In this document: piece by piece, positions 34,989-43,063 of the stretch
How the letters are laid out: each line of letters opens with the position of its first letter
Position numbering within the stretch: the stretch's first letter is position 1
Assembly (NCBI RefSeq): GCF_018362975.1
Contig: NZ_CP074371.1
Coordinates: 1,178,001 to 1,242,000, forward strand
Direction: 5' to 3'
From: Nocardia tengchongensis
GTDB taxonomy: Bacteria; Actinomycetota; Actinomycetes; Mycobacteriales; Mycobacteriaceae
Length of the DNA stretch: 64,000 bases
Program-made: the position numbers and the translations under genes
Notes under the pieces: generated by a model
Seen by the model: only the letters and a program-made list of their open reading frames with translations
The model's database searches: none
What the model was told of the DNA's origin: nothing

Positions 34989-36038
34989 TCAGACGTCCCC
35001 GAGGAAGATATGGTTCAACCGGCGGGTGGCCTGACGCGGCACCTCCACCGGAATCCGTTCGCCCGCACCGCGTTCGGCGAGCTTGGCCTGCACATCGTCG
35101 TCGAGTTGCAGGTGGTCGAGGATCACCCGGACCGCGTGCTCGATGCCCAGATAGCTGTAGGGCAGCACGGACAGCGCGCGGTACGCCGCGAAAGGTTTGG
35201 CCTGCGGGTTCAGCTGCACCACCGCGGGCAGCCGCGACCACTCCTCGGGCCACGGATCGTCCCACGGCACCGGCGCGGCCACCATGGCGCCCTCGTCGCG
35301 AATCATCCCCAGCCGCAACAACTGCCAGATCGATGCCAGGAACGGGCAGGACCACAGGATGTGTTCCTCGCGCCGCCCGGCCACCTCCTCGAGCTGACGG
35401 CTCCACAACTGCACGTCCAGGAAGATGGAGTGATTGCGGGCGCCGAACTCCTCCGGCGGCCGGTAGCGCGCGATCCGCATGGCTTGTCCGGCATCGTATT
35501 CCGAGGATCGGCGGCCGTTGCACAGCCAGCCGGATTCGACCGTCGGCGGGCGGCGGCCGGTGCTGTCGCGCTCGGGTTCGGCCACGATGCGGGCCGACAT
35601 CATCTCCGCCAGCCGCACCGGTTCGCCGACCGGTTCGCCGTCCCGGAACGACGGCACCTCCGCGCACCCCGCCTCGCGCGCCAGATAGTCGATGCGCACC
35701 CCGCATTCCTCGGCCGCGGTGAGCAGCTTCTCCAGCACGTGCCGGGGGTCGGCGGTGCGGCGGGCGTCGCGGGATCGGGCCGGGGTGCGGCTCCAGAAGT
35801 AGTCGTCGACCAGGAAGCAGGTGCTGACCCGCGCGCCCGGCCCGAATTCGGCCTCGGCCGCCGCGATCTGGGTGTCGACGATCGGGGCCACCTTGCGCAG
35901 CTGCGCGCGGATCCGGTCGACGCCGTTGACCAGCTCGTCCATGTAGAAGTGCCCGACCTCGATGGACAGGTGCGAGAGCGGTTGCCCGGCCACCCGATTG
36001 CGTTCACCGGCCTCGCTGTAGTCGGTCGCGGAGCTCAT
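34989..36038 (-). CDS. SCO2522-family protein
   Basis: A 349-residue protein whose ATG overlaps the stop of the P-loop gene by four bases. Segments of note are LSHLSIEVGHFYMDELVNGV near the N-terminus, VSTCFLVDDYFW, and HILWSCPFLASIWQLLRLGM in the middle. No membrane helix or known fold is recognised; the VDDYFW and Trp-rich middle could form an enzyme-like core. It sits second to last in the cassette and is presumably made in step with the P-loop protein. Confidence 0.75.
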   Translation of the reverse strand: MSSATDYSEAGERNRVAGQPLSHLSIEVGHFYMDELVNGVDRIRAQLRKVAPIVDTQIAAAEAEFGPGARVSTCFLVDDYFWSRTPARSRDARRTADPRHVLEKLLTAAEECGVRIDYLAREAGCAEVPSFRDGEPVGEPVRLAEMMSARIVAEPERDSTGRRPPTVESGWLCNGRRSSEYDAGQAMRIARYRPPEEFGARNHSIFLDVQLWSRQLEEVAGRREEHILWSCPFLASIWQLLRLGMIRDEGAMVAAPVPWDDPWPEEWSRLPAVVQLNPQAKPFAAYRALSVLPYSYLGIEHAVRVILDHLQLDDDVQAKLAERGAGERIPVEVPRQATRRLNHIFLGDV

Positions 36039-36967
36039 CTGCGTACCTCCACCTGTTCCCAGACGGCGTCGTTCATGAGTTTCTCGGTGAGCGTGCGGAA
36101 CGCGTCCACGGTCTCGACATTGGCCACGTGGGCGGCGACATCCACGTCCAGGATCACCTGCTCCCGGCATTGCAGCATCGGTTCCACCGGGGTCTGACCC
36201 AGTATCCCGCTCGGACCCATGCCGTGCCGGTTGGCCGCGCGGGTCAGGGTGTTGTGTTGTTCCTGCAGCCAGGCCGCCTGGGCCGGGCGCAGGCCCGCGG
36301 TGTGGTTGAGTTCGGGCACCGCGATGCGGACGAAGCGCAGCGAGTTCAGCAGAGCGGTGCGGTCGTGACCCCACGCTTCGCCGGTGGCCAGTACGCCGTG
36401 TTCGTCGTGCACCAGGCCGCGGGCGGCCGCGATGTGCTGGCGGGTCCAGCGGTGGAAGATGAGCCAGCGGCACACCGCCCGGGACAGTTGCGGCTCCCGG
36501 GTGGCGCTGAGCGCGAGGGCCAGCGCGATGGACCGGCCCGCGCTCAGATCCACGAAGGTGACGTCGAATTCCTGCTCGCAGGTGGCGAACAGGGCGGCGC
36601 AGCGGTCGATCATGCGCTCGTCGAGGGTGGTGAACTCGGAGCCGCCGAGGTCACCGGGGAACAGCACCAGCCGGCCCGACGGATGCCGGGATCGGCTCAG
36701 CTCCATGCGGTCGGTCTCCGAGCGCACACTCAGCCGCGCGGGCGAACCGTTCTCGTTGAGCAGGTAGGCGTGCAGGCCCGTCCCGTCCCGGACGCCGTTG
36801 TCGATCCGGCTGATCTCGAAAGTGCCGCCCGCGGTGGGGGATCCGAAGTCGAAGTCCAGGTAGGCGACCTTGTGGCCCTTCATGCTCAGCCAGTACGCCA
36901 TATTGCAGCTGGTCACCGAGCGGCCGGTGCCGCCCTTGTCGGACGCGGAGAACACGAGCACGGTCAC
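36035..36967 (-). CDS. SCO2523-family variant P-loop (MinD/ParA-like) protein
   Basis: A 310-residue protein in the ParA/MinD (SIMIBI) fold. The N-terminus reads VLVFSASDKGGTGRSVTSCN: the deviant Walker A signature lysine (K in KGGxG) is kept, but the phosphate-binding Lys of GKS/T is Arg (GRS). YLDFDFGSPT occupies the second conserved strand and TFVDLSAGRS the Walker B/switch II region (normally DxxG). Nucleotide binding is plausible; hydrolysis may be lost. GTG start overlaps the SCO2524-type stop (GTGA). ParA-like ATPases position cargo on membranes or nucleoid; the cargo here is unknown. Confidence 0.85.
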   Translation of the reverse strand: MTVLVFSASDKGGTGRSVTSCNMAYWLSMKGHKVAYLDFDFGSPTAGGTFEISRIDNGVRDGTGLHAYLLNENGSPARLSVRSETDRMELSRSRHPSGRLVLFPGDLGGSEFTTLDERMIDRCAALFATCEQEFDVTFVDLSAGRSIALALALSATREPQLSRAVCRWLIFHRWTRQHIAAARGLVHDEHGVLATGEAWGHDRTALLNSLRFVRIAVPELNHTAGLRPAQAAWLQEQHNTLTRAANRHGMGPSGILGQTPVEPMLQCREQVILDVDVAAHVANVETVDAFRTLTEKLMNDAVWEQVEVRR

Positions 36968-38844
36968 ACGCTCCTGGTGGCGTCGAACCGGGCGTAGGCG
37001 AGCTCGTCCAGTTCCATGAGGGCCTGCGAGGCGAGACTGACGGCGGTGCCCGGGCGTTCGTCGATGAGCTTGCGGGCCCGTTCCAGCCGTTGTTCGGCCA
37101 GGGCGAGCGCGGTGCGGCCCGCCGACATGTCGGTTTCGCTGAGTTCCAGCATCTCCCGATTGAGCAGGTGCTCGGCCTCGGTCAGCAGTTCCATCGCCCG
37201 GGTCACCGAATTCGGCGACCGCAGCGGCGGTTCCCGGTACATGCGGGCGGCGGTCACCATGCACTCGACCACGCGCTCGGTGAGATACCAGGACGGCAGG
37301 TGTGATTCGGTGCCGCCGAAGATGCGACTGGGGTCGTCCCACAGGCCGGTGGCCGGGCCCTCCCGGAAGGCGCGCAGGTCGAGGTGGTCCATGGTGGCCT
37401 GGGCCAGCGCCATCAGCTGATCGCGGGTCTCGATGGTGCCGGAGAGTCGCGCGGCCTGCAGGGTACGCTTCAAAAGCACGGTGGCGTAATCGGATACGGT
37501 CCACAGCAGCAGCGGGCCGTCGAGTTCCTCACTGCCCAGCAGCCGCAGGCTGATGCCGGGCGTGTGCATGATGCGGGCGGGATCGCCGGCGGTGAAGCGA
37601 CGGATGATGCGGCCGCGGCGCGCCAGCTCGTCGAAGATGGTCGCCGCGCGATCCAGATCGTCGTCATTGGCCTCGCGGTTGAGCAGGTCCTGCATGAGCA
37701 CCGCGGACACGATGAGACTGAAGTAGTCCGACTCCTCGCCGTCGGAGGTGCGCCACGGAATGTCCTCCAGCGGCCAGCGCCCGGTGCCGAAGCGCGCCAC
37801 CGCCGCCCAGTACCGCTGGGCCAGATCCCAGCGCAGCTGCAACGCCTCGGCCAGCCGCCGCTGCTGACCGTCGAGCAGGTCCAGCTCGCGGGTGCGCTGC
37901 GAGGTGAGGTCGTTGATGCCGTCCAGCGCCACCACCGTGAAATGCAGGTAGGGCCGGGCGATGGCGTAGCCGGGCTGCTCGGCGATCGGCATGTCCACGA
38001 AGTCGATGGCGGCGGCCTTGCGCACGATGGCCCAGCTCCAGCCGCATTCGAAGAGCATGTCGTAGCTGTCCAGGTCGACGCCCTCGACCTGGCTGAGCGT
38101 GGCGTCGTTGCGTAGTCGGATCCGGACCCGGTCCAGGCGGTCCTGCACCGCGCGCACCACGGTGTCGGGGGAACTGCCGGTCTGGTTCAGCATCGACAGC
38201 ATGGCCTGTCCGGCACGGGACTTGGGCTTCACCGTGTTCACCACGAAGCTGCGGATCAGGCCCACCATGGCGGCGGTGAGCCGGGCATTGATCCGGGCGT
38301 CGAGCCGTTCGATGCGCGGGCCGAGTTCGACCGCGAGCTTGAGCCGGCGACCCACCGTCATCTCCGCGACGGGTCCGCTGAAGCCGCGCAGGAACTTCAG
38401 CGCGGCCAGGCACAGGGTCAGCGACATCGAATAGGAGTCGACCACGTCGAGGGCGCGCTGCGACGGGGTCGGATCGGTGCCGTCGGAGGAGGCCAGATAG
38501 CTGCCCGCGGCGAAGTTCGGCAGTTCGGCGCCGGTCTCCGGATTCCGGTCGGTGTGGCGGTCGATGTACTGCTCGAGCAGCCAGACCACCCGTTCGCCGA
38601 TCCGCAGGCCGTCATCGCCCAGCGGGGACAACACCTGACGGATGTCGGCGGCGATCTCGTCGGGGCGTTCCAGCCCGAAGCCGTCGATCTCGGTGGCCGG
38701 GTACAGCAGGCAGAGCAGCTGTTCGGCGTCACTGATGGAGTTGGAGCCGTTGCGGCCGCCCCAGACCCAGGTCTCGTCCTGGTAGCACGCGGTCAGCAGC
38801 GACCGCCAGACTCCGAGGATCTGTTCCCGTGGCTTGATTCTCAT
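36964..38844 (-). CDS. SCO2524-family protein
   Basis: A 626-residue, mostly helical cytoplasmic protein and first gene of the cassette. ATG 38844 is chosen at MRIKPREQILGVW; an upstream frame to 38907 looks non-coding. Segments include LLTACYQDETWVWGGRNG, DAEQLLCLLYPATEIDGF, and a C-terminal helical bundle (TALALAEQRLERARKLIDE). Leucine-rich charged helices suggest a scaffold or TPR/HEAT-like surface. No enzymatic motif. It ends in a GTGA overlap with the P-loop gene, implying a stoichiometric complex. Confidence 0.75.
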   Translation of the reverse strand: MRIKPREQILGVWRSLLTACYQDETWVWGGRNGSNSISDAEQLLCLLYPATEIDGFGLERPDEIAADIRQVLSPLGDDGLRIGERVVWLLEQYIDRHTDRNPETGAELPNFAAGSYLASSDGTDPTPSQRALDVVDSYSMSLTLCLAALKFLRGFSGPVAEMTVGRRLKLAVELGPRIERLDARINARLTAAMVGLIRSFVVNTVKPKSRAGQAMLSMLNQTGSSPDTVVRAVQDRLDRVRIRLRNDATLSQVEGVDLDSYDMLFECGWSWAIVRKAAAIDFVDMPIAEQPGYAIARPYLHFTVVALDGINDLTSQRTRELDLLDGQQRRLAEALQLRWDLAQRYWAAVARFGTGRWPLEDIPWRTSDGEESDYFSLIVSAVLMQDLLNREANDDDLDRAATIFDELARRGRIIRRFTAGDPARIMHTPGISLRLLGSEELDGPLLLWTVSDYATVLLKRTLQAARLSGTIETRDQLMALAQATMDHLDLRAFREGPATGLWDDPSRIFGGTESHLPSWYLTERVVECMVTAARMYREPPLRSPNSVTRAMELLTEAEHLLNREMLELSETDMSAGRTALALAEQRLERARKLIDERPGTAVSLASQALMELDELAYARFDATRSV

Positions 38845-39042
38845 CGACGCCGTCCCCTGCCCTGTCGTGGCCAGCCTCGCCGCCATCGCAATGTACGAGC
38901 GCGGCACAAACTATCATGCGCCGACCACGGGCACCGGGTGGACAGCGGGCTCGAAATCGCGTCGCGCACAGGGCAATATCGGACACCGCACAATATCGGG
39001 CAGATCGGGCGTGGGAGAGCGGGTGCGGCGGGGCCGGGCCGG

Positions 39043-39048
39043 TAGCGT
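39043..39048 (+). promoter_or_regulatory. -10 element close to the ABC permease start
   Basis: TAGCGT ends eight bases before the ATG at 39057, with no Shine-Dalgarno between; a leaderless start is plausible. Confidence 0.25.
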
Positions 39049-39056
39049 CCCCCGTC

Positions 39057-39944
39057 ATGGACCGGACGGCCCGCCGCACGACGGCCGAGCACAGACAGGC
39101 GGCGGTCGGCTACACCCTGCTGCTGCCGAGCCTGATCGGGGTCGGCTGCTTTCTGCTGCTGCCGATCGCGGTGGTGCTGTGGCTGAGCCTGCACAGCTGG
39201 AATCTGCTGGGGCCCATCCGATTCACCGGGTGGGACAACTGGCGATCGGTGCTCACGGACCGGCAATTCGGGCATTCGATCCTGGTGACGCTGGCCCTGA
39301 CCGCCCTGGTGGTGCCCGCCCAGACAGCGCTGGGCTTCGTCGTGGCGGCGCTGCTCGCGCGGCGCGGGCCGGGCGGGACCGTGCTGCGCGTCGTGTACGC
39401 CCTGCCGTGGATGTGCGCGCCGGTGGCGGTCGGCGTGGTCTGGCAGTGGATCTTCGCGCCGACCGGCGGGGCGCTGAACGCCGTCCTGGGACGGCGGGTG
39501 GAGTGGCTGAGCTCGCCGGCGCTCGCACTGCCGGCGGTCGCGACCGTGATCATCTGGATGAATGTCGGCTATGTGGCACTGTTCTTCGTCGCCGGGATCC
39601 GGGCCATCCCGGCCGAGATCCTCGACGCGGGCGCGCTCGACGGCGCCGTGGGCTGGCGGCGGGTGCGCTGGCTGATCCTGCCGCTGCTGCGACCGACCAT
39701 GTTCTTCGTGCTGGTCACCGGCGTGCTGAGCGTCTTCCAGACCTTCGACGCCGTGTACGCCCTGACCAAGGGCGGCCCCGGGCACAGCACCGATGTCGTT
39801 GCCATGCGGATGTATTCGGAGGCGTTCGACGCCGCCCATCCCGGGCGGGCCGCGGTGATGGCGGTGGTGGTGTTCGCGGTCATGTTCGTGATCACGGTGG
39901 CGCAGCACCGGTACTTCCGGAATCGGACCAGCTATGAATACTGA
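39057..39944 (+). CDS. sugar ABC transporter permease (MalF/UgpA type)
   Basis: A 295-residue permease with six hydrophobic helices (for example AVGYTLLLPSLIGVGCFLLL and IIWMNVGYVALFFVAGI). The EAA-type coupling loop is EILDAGALDGAVGWRRVRWLILPLLRP, in the cytoplasmic loop that contacts the ATPase. It pairs with the next permease to form the membrane channel of a CUT1-type carbohydrate importer. The substrate is unknown. The stop overlaps the next gene by 11 bases. Confidence 0.93.
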   Translation: MDRTARRTTAEHRQAAVGYTLLLPSLIGVGCFLLLPIAVVLWLSLHSWNLLGPIRFTGWDNWRSVLTDRQFGHSILVTLALTALVVPAQTALGFVVAALLARRGPGGTVLRVVYALPWMCAPVAVGVVWQWIFAPTGGALNAVLGRRVEWLSSPALALPAVATVIIWMNVGYVALFFVAGIRAIPAEILDAGALDGAVGWRRVRWLILPLLRPTMFFVLVTGVLSVFQTFDAVYALTKGGPGHSTDVVAMRMYSEAFDAAHPGRAAVMAVVVFAVMFVITVAQHRYFRNRTSYEY

Positions 39945-40764
39945 CAAGCGGGCGGCGGCCCGCGCGGTCGTGGCGTACACCGTGCTGATCCTCGGCGCCC
40001 TGCTGACGATCGCGCCACTGGTGTTGAGTGCGATGACGGCGATCAAGACGCCGAAGCAGTTCGCGGGCGAATCCGCTTTGGCCACACCCGATCCGGCGAC
40101 TGTGGATAACTTCCGCACCGTGCTCGACCAGGGCCTGGGCCGCGCGGTCGCGGTCACCGCACTGATGACGGTGTGCATAACCTGTGGACAACTCGTCATC
40201 TCGATCATGGCGGCATACGCGTTCGCGCGCACCAGGTTTCCCGGCCGCGACGTGTTGTTTTGGGTGTACCTCGGGACCATGATGGTGCCCAGCGCCGTCA
40301 CCCTGGTGCCGATGTATCTGATGTTCGCGAAGCTCGGGTGGCTCAACACCTTCTGGGCGCTGGTGCTGCCGTTCCTGTTCGGGTCGCCCTACGCGATCTT
40401 CCTACTGCGCCAGTACTTCCTGGCGATCCCGGGAGAGATCATCGACGCGGCGCGGGTCGACGGCGCCACCACCCTCGACATCCTGATCAGCGTCGTGGTG
40501 CCGATGAGCCGGCCGATCCTGGCCACGCTCACCGTCATCACCGTGGTGTCGCAGTGGAACAGCTTCATGTGGCCGCTGGTCGCCGCGTCGGGTGCGAAAT
40601 GGCAGGTGCTGACCGTGGCCACGGCGAATCTGCAGACCCAGTACAACGCGCAGTGGACGCTGATCATGGCGGCGACCACGCTGGCCATCGCGCCGCTGGT
40701 GCTGTTGTTCGTGGTGTTCCAGCGGCAGGTGCTGCGGTCCATCGCGGTCACGGGGCTGAAATGA
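39934..40764 (+). CDS. sugar ABC transporter permease (MalG/UgpE type)
   Basis: A 276-residue permease. Helices include AYTVLILGALLTIAPLVL and TFWALVLPFLFGSPYAIFLL; the EAA loop is GEIIDAARVDGATTLDILISVVVPMSRP. The last residues (RQVLRSIAVTGLK) are the classic MalG-like end (…TGAVKG type). It overlaps both neighbours (11 bases upstream, four bases ATGA with the binding-protein gene), so the three proteins are made together. Confidence 0.93.
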   Translation: MNTDKRAAARAVVAYTVLILGALLTIAPLVLSAMTAIKTPKQFAGESALATPDPATVDNFRTVLDQGLGRAVAVTALMTVCITCGQLVISIMAAYAFARTRFPGRDVLFWVYLGTMMVPSAVTLVPMYLMFAKLGWLNTFWALVLPFLFGSPYAIFLLRQYFLAIPGEIIDAARVDGATTLDILISVVVPMSRPILATLTVITVVSQWNSFMWPLVAASGAKWQVLTVATANLQTQYNAQWTLIMAATTLAIAPLVLLFVVFQRQVLRSIAVTGLK

Positions 40765-42050
40765 GGAGCCGCCACCTGAAGGAGTCGACCCGGGCGGTTC
40801 TCGGGATCTTGGCCGTCGCGGTGCTGCTGGTGGCCGCGGCGCTGTGGCTGGGGCGCGACGGCGTGAGCGGCGGGCGCACCGTGGTGCGGCTGCGGATCTG
40901 GGATCAGAGCTTCGTCACCGCCTACCGTGCCTCGCTCGACGAATTCCAGCGCGCCAATCCCGATGTCGAGGTGCGAATCACGCTGGTGCCGTGGGCTTCC
41001 TACGCGCAGAAGCTGCGGCTGGACGTGGCGGGCGGGATCGCCGACGACCTGTTCTGGACCAACCTCTACGAGGATTACGCCGACAGCGGGCACCTGATGG
41101 ACATCGGTGCGGCGCTCGGATCTGATGCCACGCGGAACTGGGACCCCCAAGCCGTCACCCAGTTCACGCGGGACGGAAAACTGTGGGCGGTACCGCAATT
41201 CGTCGACGGCGGCACCGCGGTCTACGTCAACCAGGACCTGCTGGCGCGGGCCGGAGTCGAGCCGGGCGAGCTCGCGGGACTGCGATGGAGTCCGGATCCC
41301 GGGCAGGACACGTTCCGTCCGGTACTGCGGCGGCTGGCCACCGTGTCGGCCTGGCCGTACAACGCCGCCAACGACTTCCAGTCGATCTCGCTGCCGTATC
41401 TGGGATCTGCGGGCGGACAGCTGCAGCGCGACGGCCGCTTCGCGTTCGACTCACAGCCTGGGCGCGACGCCTACGGCTATACGGTCGGGCTGGTCGCCGA
41501 CCGGCTCTCACCCTCCGCCGCGGACACCAACACCAGCGGCGACTTCGCCAAGAACGCCTTCCTGCAGGGTCGCATGGCGTTGTTCCAGTCCGGCACCTTC
41601 AATCTGGCGACCGTCGCGCAGAACGCCGGATTCCATTGGGGCCTGGCCATGATTCCCGCGGGACCGGCCGGACGGGTCAGCGCCAACAATGCCATCGGAG
41701 TCGCGGGCAACGCCGCCACCGCGCACCCGCAGGCGACGCGACGGGTGCTGGCCTGGCTGGGCAGCGCGGCGGGTAATCGCTATCTGGGTCTGGACGGAGC
41801 CACGATTCCGGCGGTGGTCTCCGAGCAGCAGGTGTATCGGGACTACTGGGCCCGGCACGGCGTGGATGTGTCGCCATTCTTCGATGTGCTGCGCGGCGCG
41901 GCGATCGGCGCGGGCGGCGGAGCGGGACTCCCGGCTGCCCTGCAAGCGATCACGCCGATTCTCGACGAGATGTATCTGGGCCGGATCCCGGTGCCGGAGG
42001 CGCTGGCCCGGGCGCAACGGGAGGCGGACGCCGCGGCCGCACAGCGGTGA
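40761..42050 (+). CDS. extracellular sugar-binding protein of the ABC transporter
   Basis: A 429-residue family 1 solute-binding protein. TVVRLRIWDQSFVTAYRASL, NPDVEVRITLVPWASYAQKL and DLFWTNLYEDYADSG are the N-lobe motifs of CUT1 receptors. The N-terminal hydrophobic stretch (RAVLGILAVAVLLVAAALWL) has no lipobox cysteine, so the protein may be anchored by an uncleaved helix rather than a lipid. No ATPase gene follows; such systems in actinobacteria share an MsiK-type ATPase encoded elsewhere. Confidence 0.9.
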   Translation: MRSRHLKESTRAVLGILAVAVLLVAAALWLGRDGVSGGRTVVRLRIWDQSFVTAYRASLDEFQRANPDVEVRITLVPWASYAQKLRLDVAGGIADDLFWTNLYEDYADSGHLMDIGAALGSDATRNWDPQAVTQFTRDGKLWAVPQFVDGGTAVYVNQDLLARAGVEPGELAGLRWSPDPGQDTFRPVLRRLATVSAWPYNAANDFQSISLPYLGSAGGQLQRDGRFAFDSQPGRDAYGYTVGLVADRLSPSAADTNTSGDFAKNAFLQGRMALFQSGTFNLATVAQNAGFHWGLAMIPAGPAGRVSANNAIGVAGNAATAHPQATRRVLAWLGSAAGNRYLGLDGATIPAVVSEQQVYRDYWARHGVDVSPFFDVLRGAAIGAGGGAGLPAALQAITPILDEMYLGRIPVPEALARAQREADAAAAQR

Positions 42051-42080
42051 TCGATGCGGCCGCGCAGCGGTGATCGGCGC

Positions 42081-43043
42081 TCAGATGCGGCTGTGATCGG
42101 TGTACGGCGTGCGCGGGCCGAACTTCGGCTTGTGCGCGAACCCGGCCAGACCGAGCAGCCGGACCGCCCGATACCGGTGCGGGCGTAGCGGTTCCAGGTA
42201 TTCGACCATGGCGTCGTCGTCGATCGGCTCGCCCAGCAGGGTCCAGCCGACGGTGGCGGCCAGGTGGAAGTCGCCCACCGACAGCGCATCCGGATCGCCG
42301 AAGGCCCGCTGGGCGATCTCGGCGGCCGTCCAGATCCCGATGCCGGGCACCGTCCGCAGCCGTTGCGCGGCCTCGACGTGGCCCAGAGTGGCCGCTTCCT
42401 CCAGCTTCGATGCGATACGCGCGGCCAGCACAATGGTTTTCGACCGTTGCGGCCCCACATTGGCGCGGTGGTACACCCACGACGGAATGTGCCGCCAGGT
42501 CTCGGCGTCCGGCATGATCCGCAGCCCCTCCGGGGCCGGACCGGTCGCGGGAGTCCCGTAGCGCCACACCAGTTTCCGCCACGAGTCGTGGGCGGTCTTG
42601 GTGTGCACCTTCTGCTCCAGCACCGCGGGGACCAGCGCCTCCCACACCAGACCGGTGCGCAGCATGCGCAGGCCCGGGTGTAGGCGGTGCGCCTCGGCGA
42701 CCTTGGGATGCTCGGGGGCGAAGTCGCTGACGTCCTCGTCCAGGCACAGCATCGCCGGCAGCCGCTCCAGGAATTCCTCGCCGCCCGGACCCCACGCGCG
42801 GGCGTCGACCGTGTGCCGGTCGAGCTGCCGCAGCCGGTAGGTGACCGCGCCCGACGGCATCCGCGAGGCATGCCAGTGCGAACCGTCCGGTGTCTGGCGA
42901 TGACAGGGATCGCCGAAACCGCGGCGCAGCGGGGAGATGGTCGCGGCCAGATCCAGCGGCCGCTCCGACCGCAGGACGCGGGACCCCTCCCGGGCGACCG
43001 CGGCCGACCCCGGAGCGGGCTGGGCGGGCGGCGCTGAGGTCAC
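42081..43043 (-). CDS. DNA-3-methyladenine glycosylase II family (HhH-GPD)
   Basis: A 320-residue DNA repair enzyme. The helix-hairpin-helix is LRTVPGIGIWTAAEIAQRAFG, followed by the catalytic Asp in DALSVGDFHLAATVGWTL (the Asp of V-G-D). The N-terminal half (about 130 residues with GDPCHRQTPDG) is the AlkA-like N-domain. It removes alkylated purines by glycosidic cleavage. No Fe-S cluster Cys pattern follows the HhH-GPD core, so it is of the AlkA rather than Nth type. It is convergent with the sugar transporter. Confidence 0.9.
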   Translation of the reverse strand: MTSAPPAQPAPGSAAVAREGSRVLRSERPLDLAATISPLRRGFGDPCHRQTPDGSHWHASRMPSGAVTYRLRQLDRHTVDARAWGPGGEEFLERLPAMLCLDEDVSDFAPEHPKVAEAHRLHPGLRMLRTGLVWEALVPAVLEQKVHTKTAHDSWRKLVWRYGTPATGPAPEGLRIMPDAETWRHIPSWVYHRANVGPQRSKTIVLAARIASKLEEAATLGHVEAAQRLRTVPGIGIWTAAEIAQRAFGDPDALSVGDFHLAATVGWTLLGEPIDDDAMVEYLEPLRPHRYRAVRLLGLAGFAHKPKFGPRTPYTDHSRI

Positions 43044-43063
43044 CGCGCCATTCTAGGGACGCC

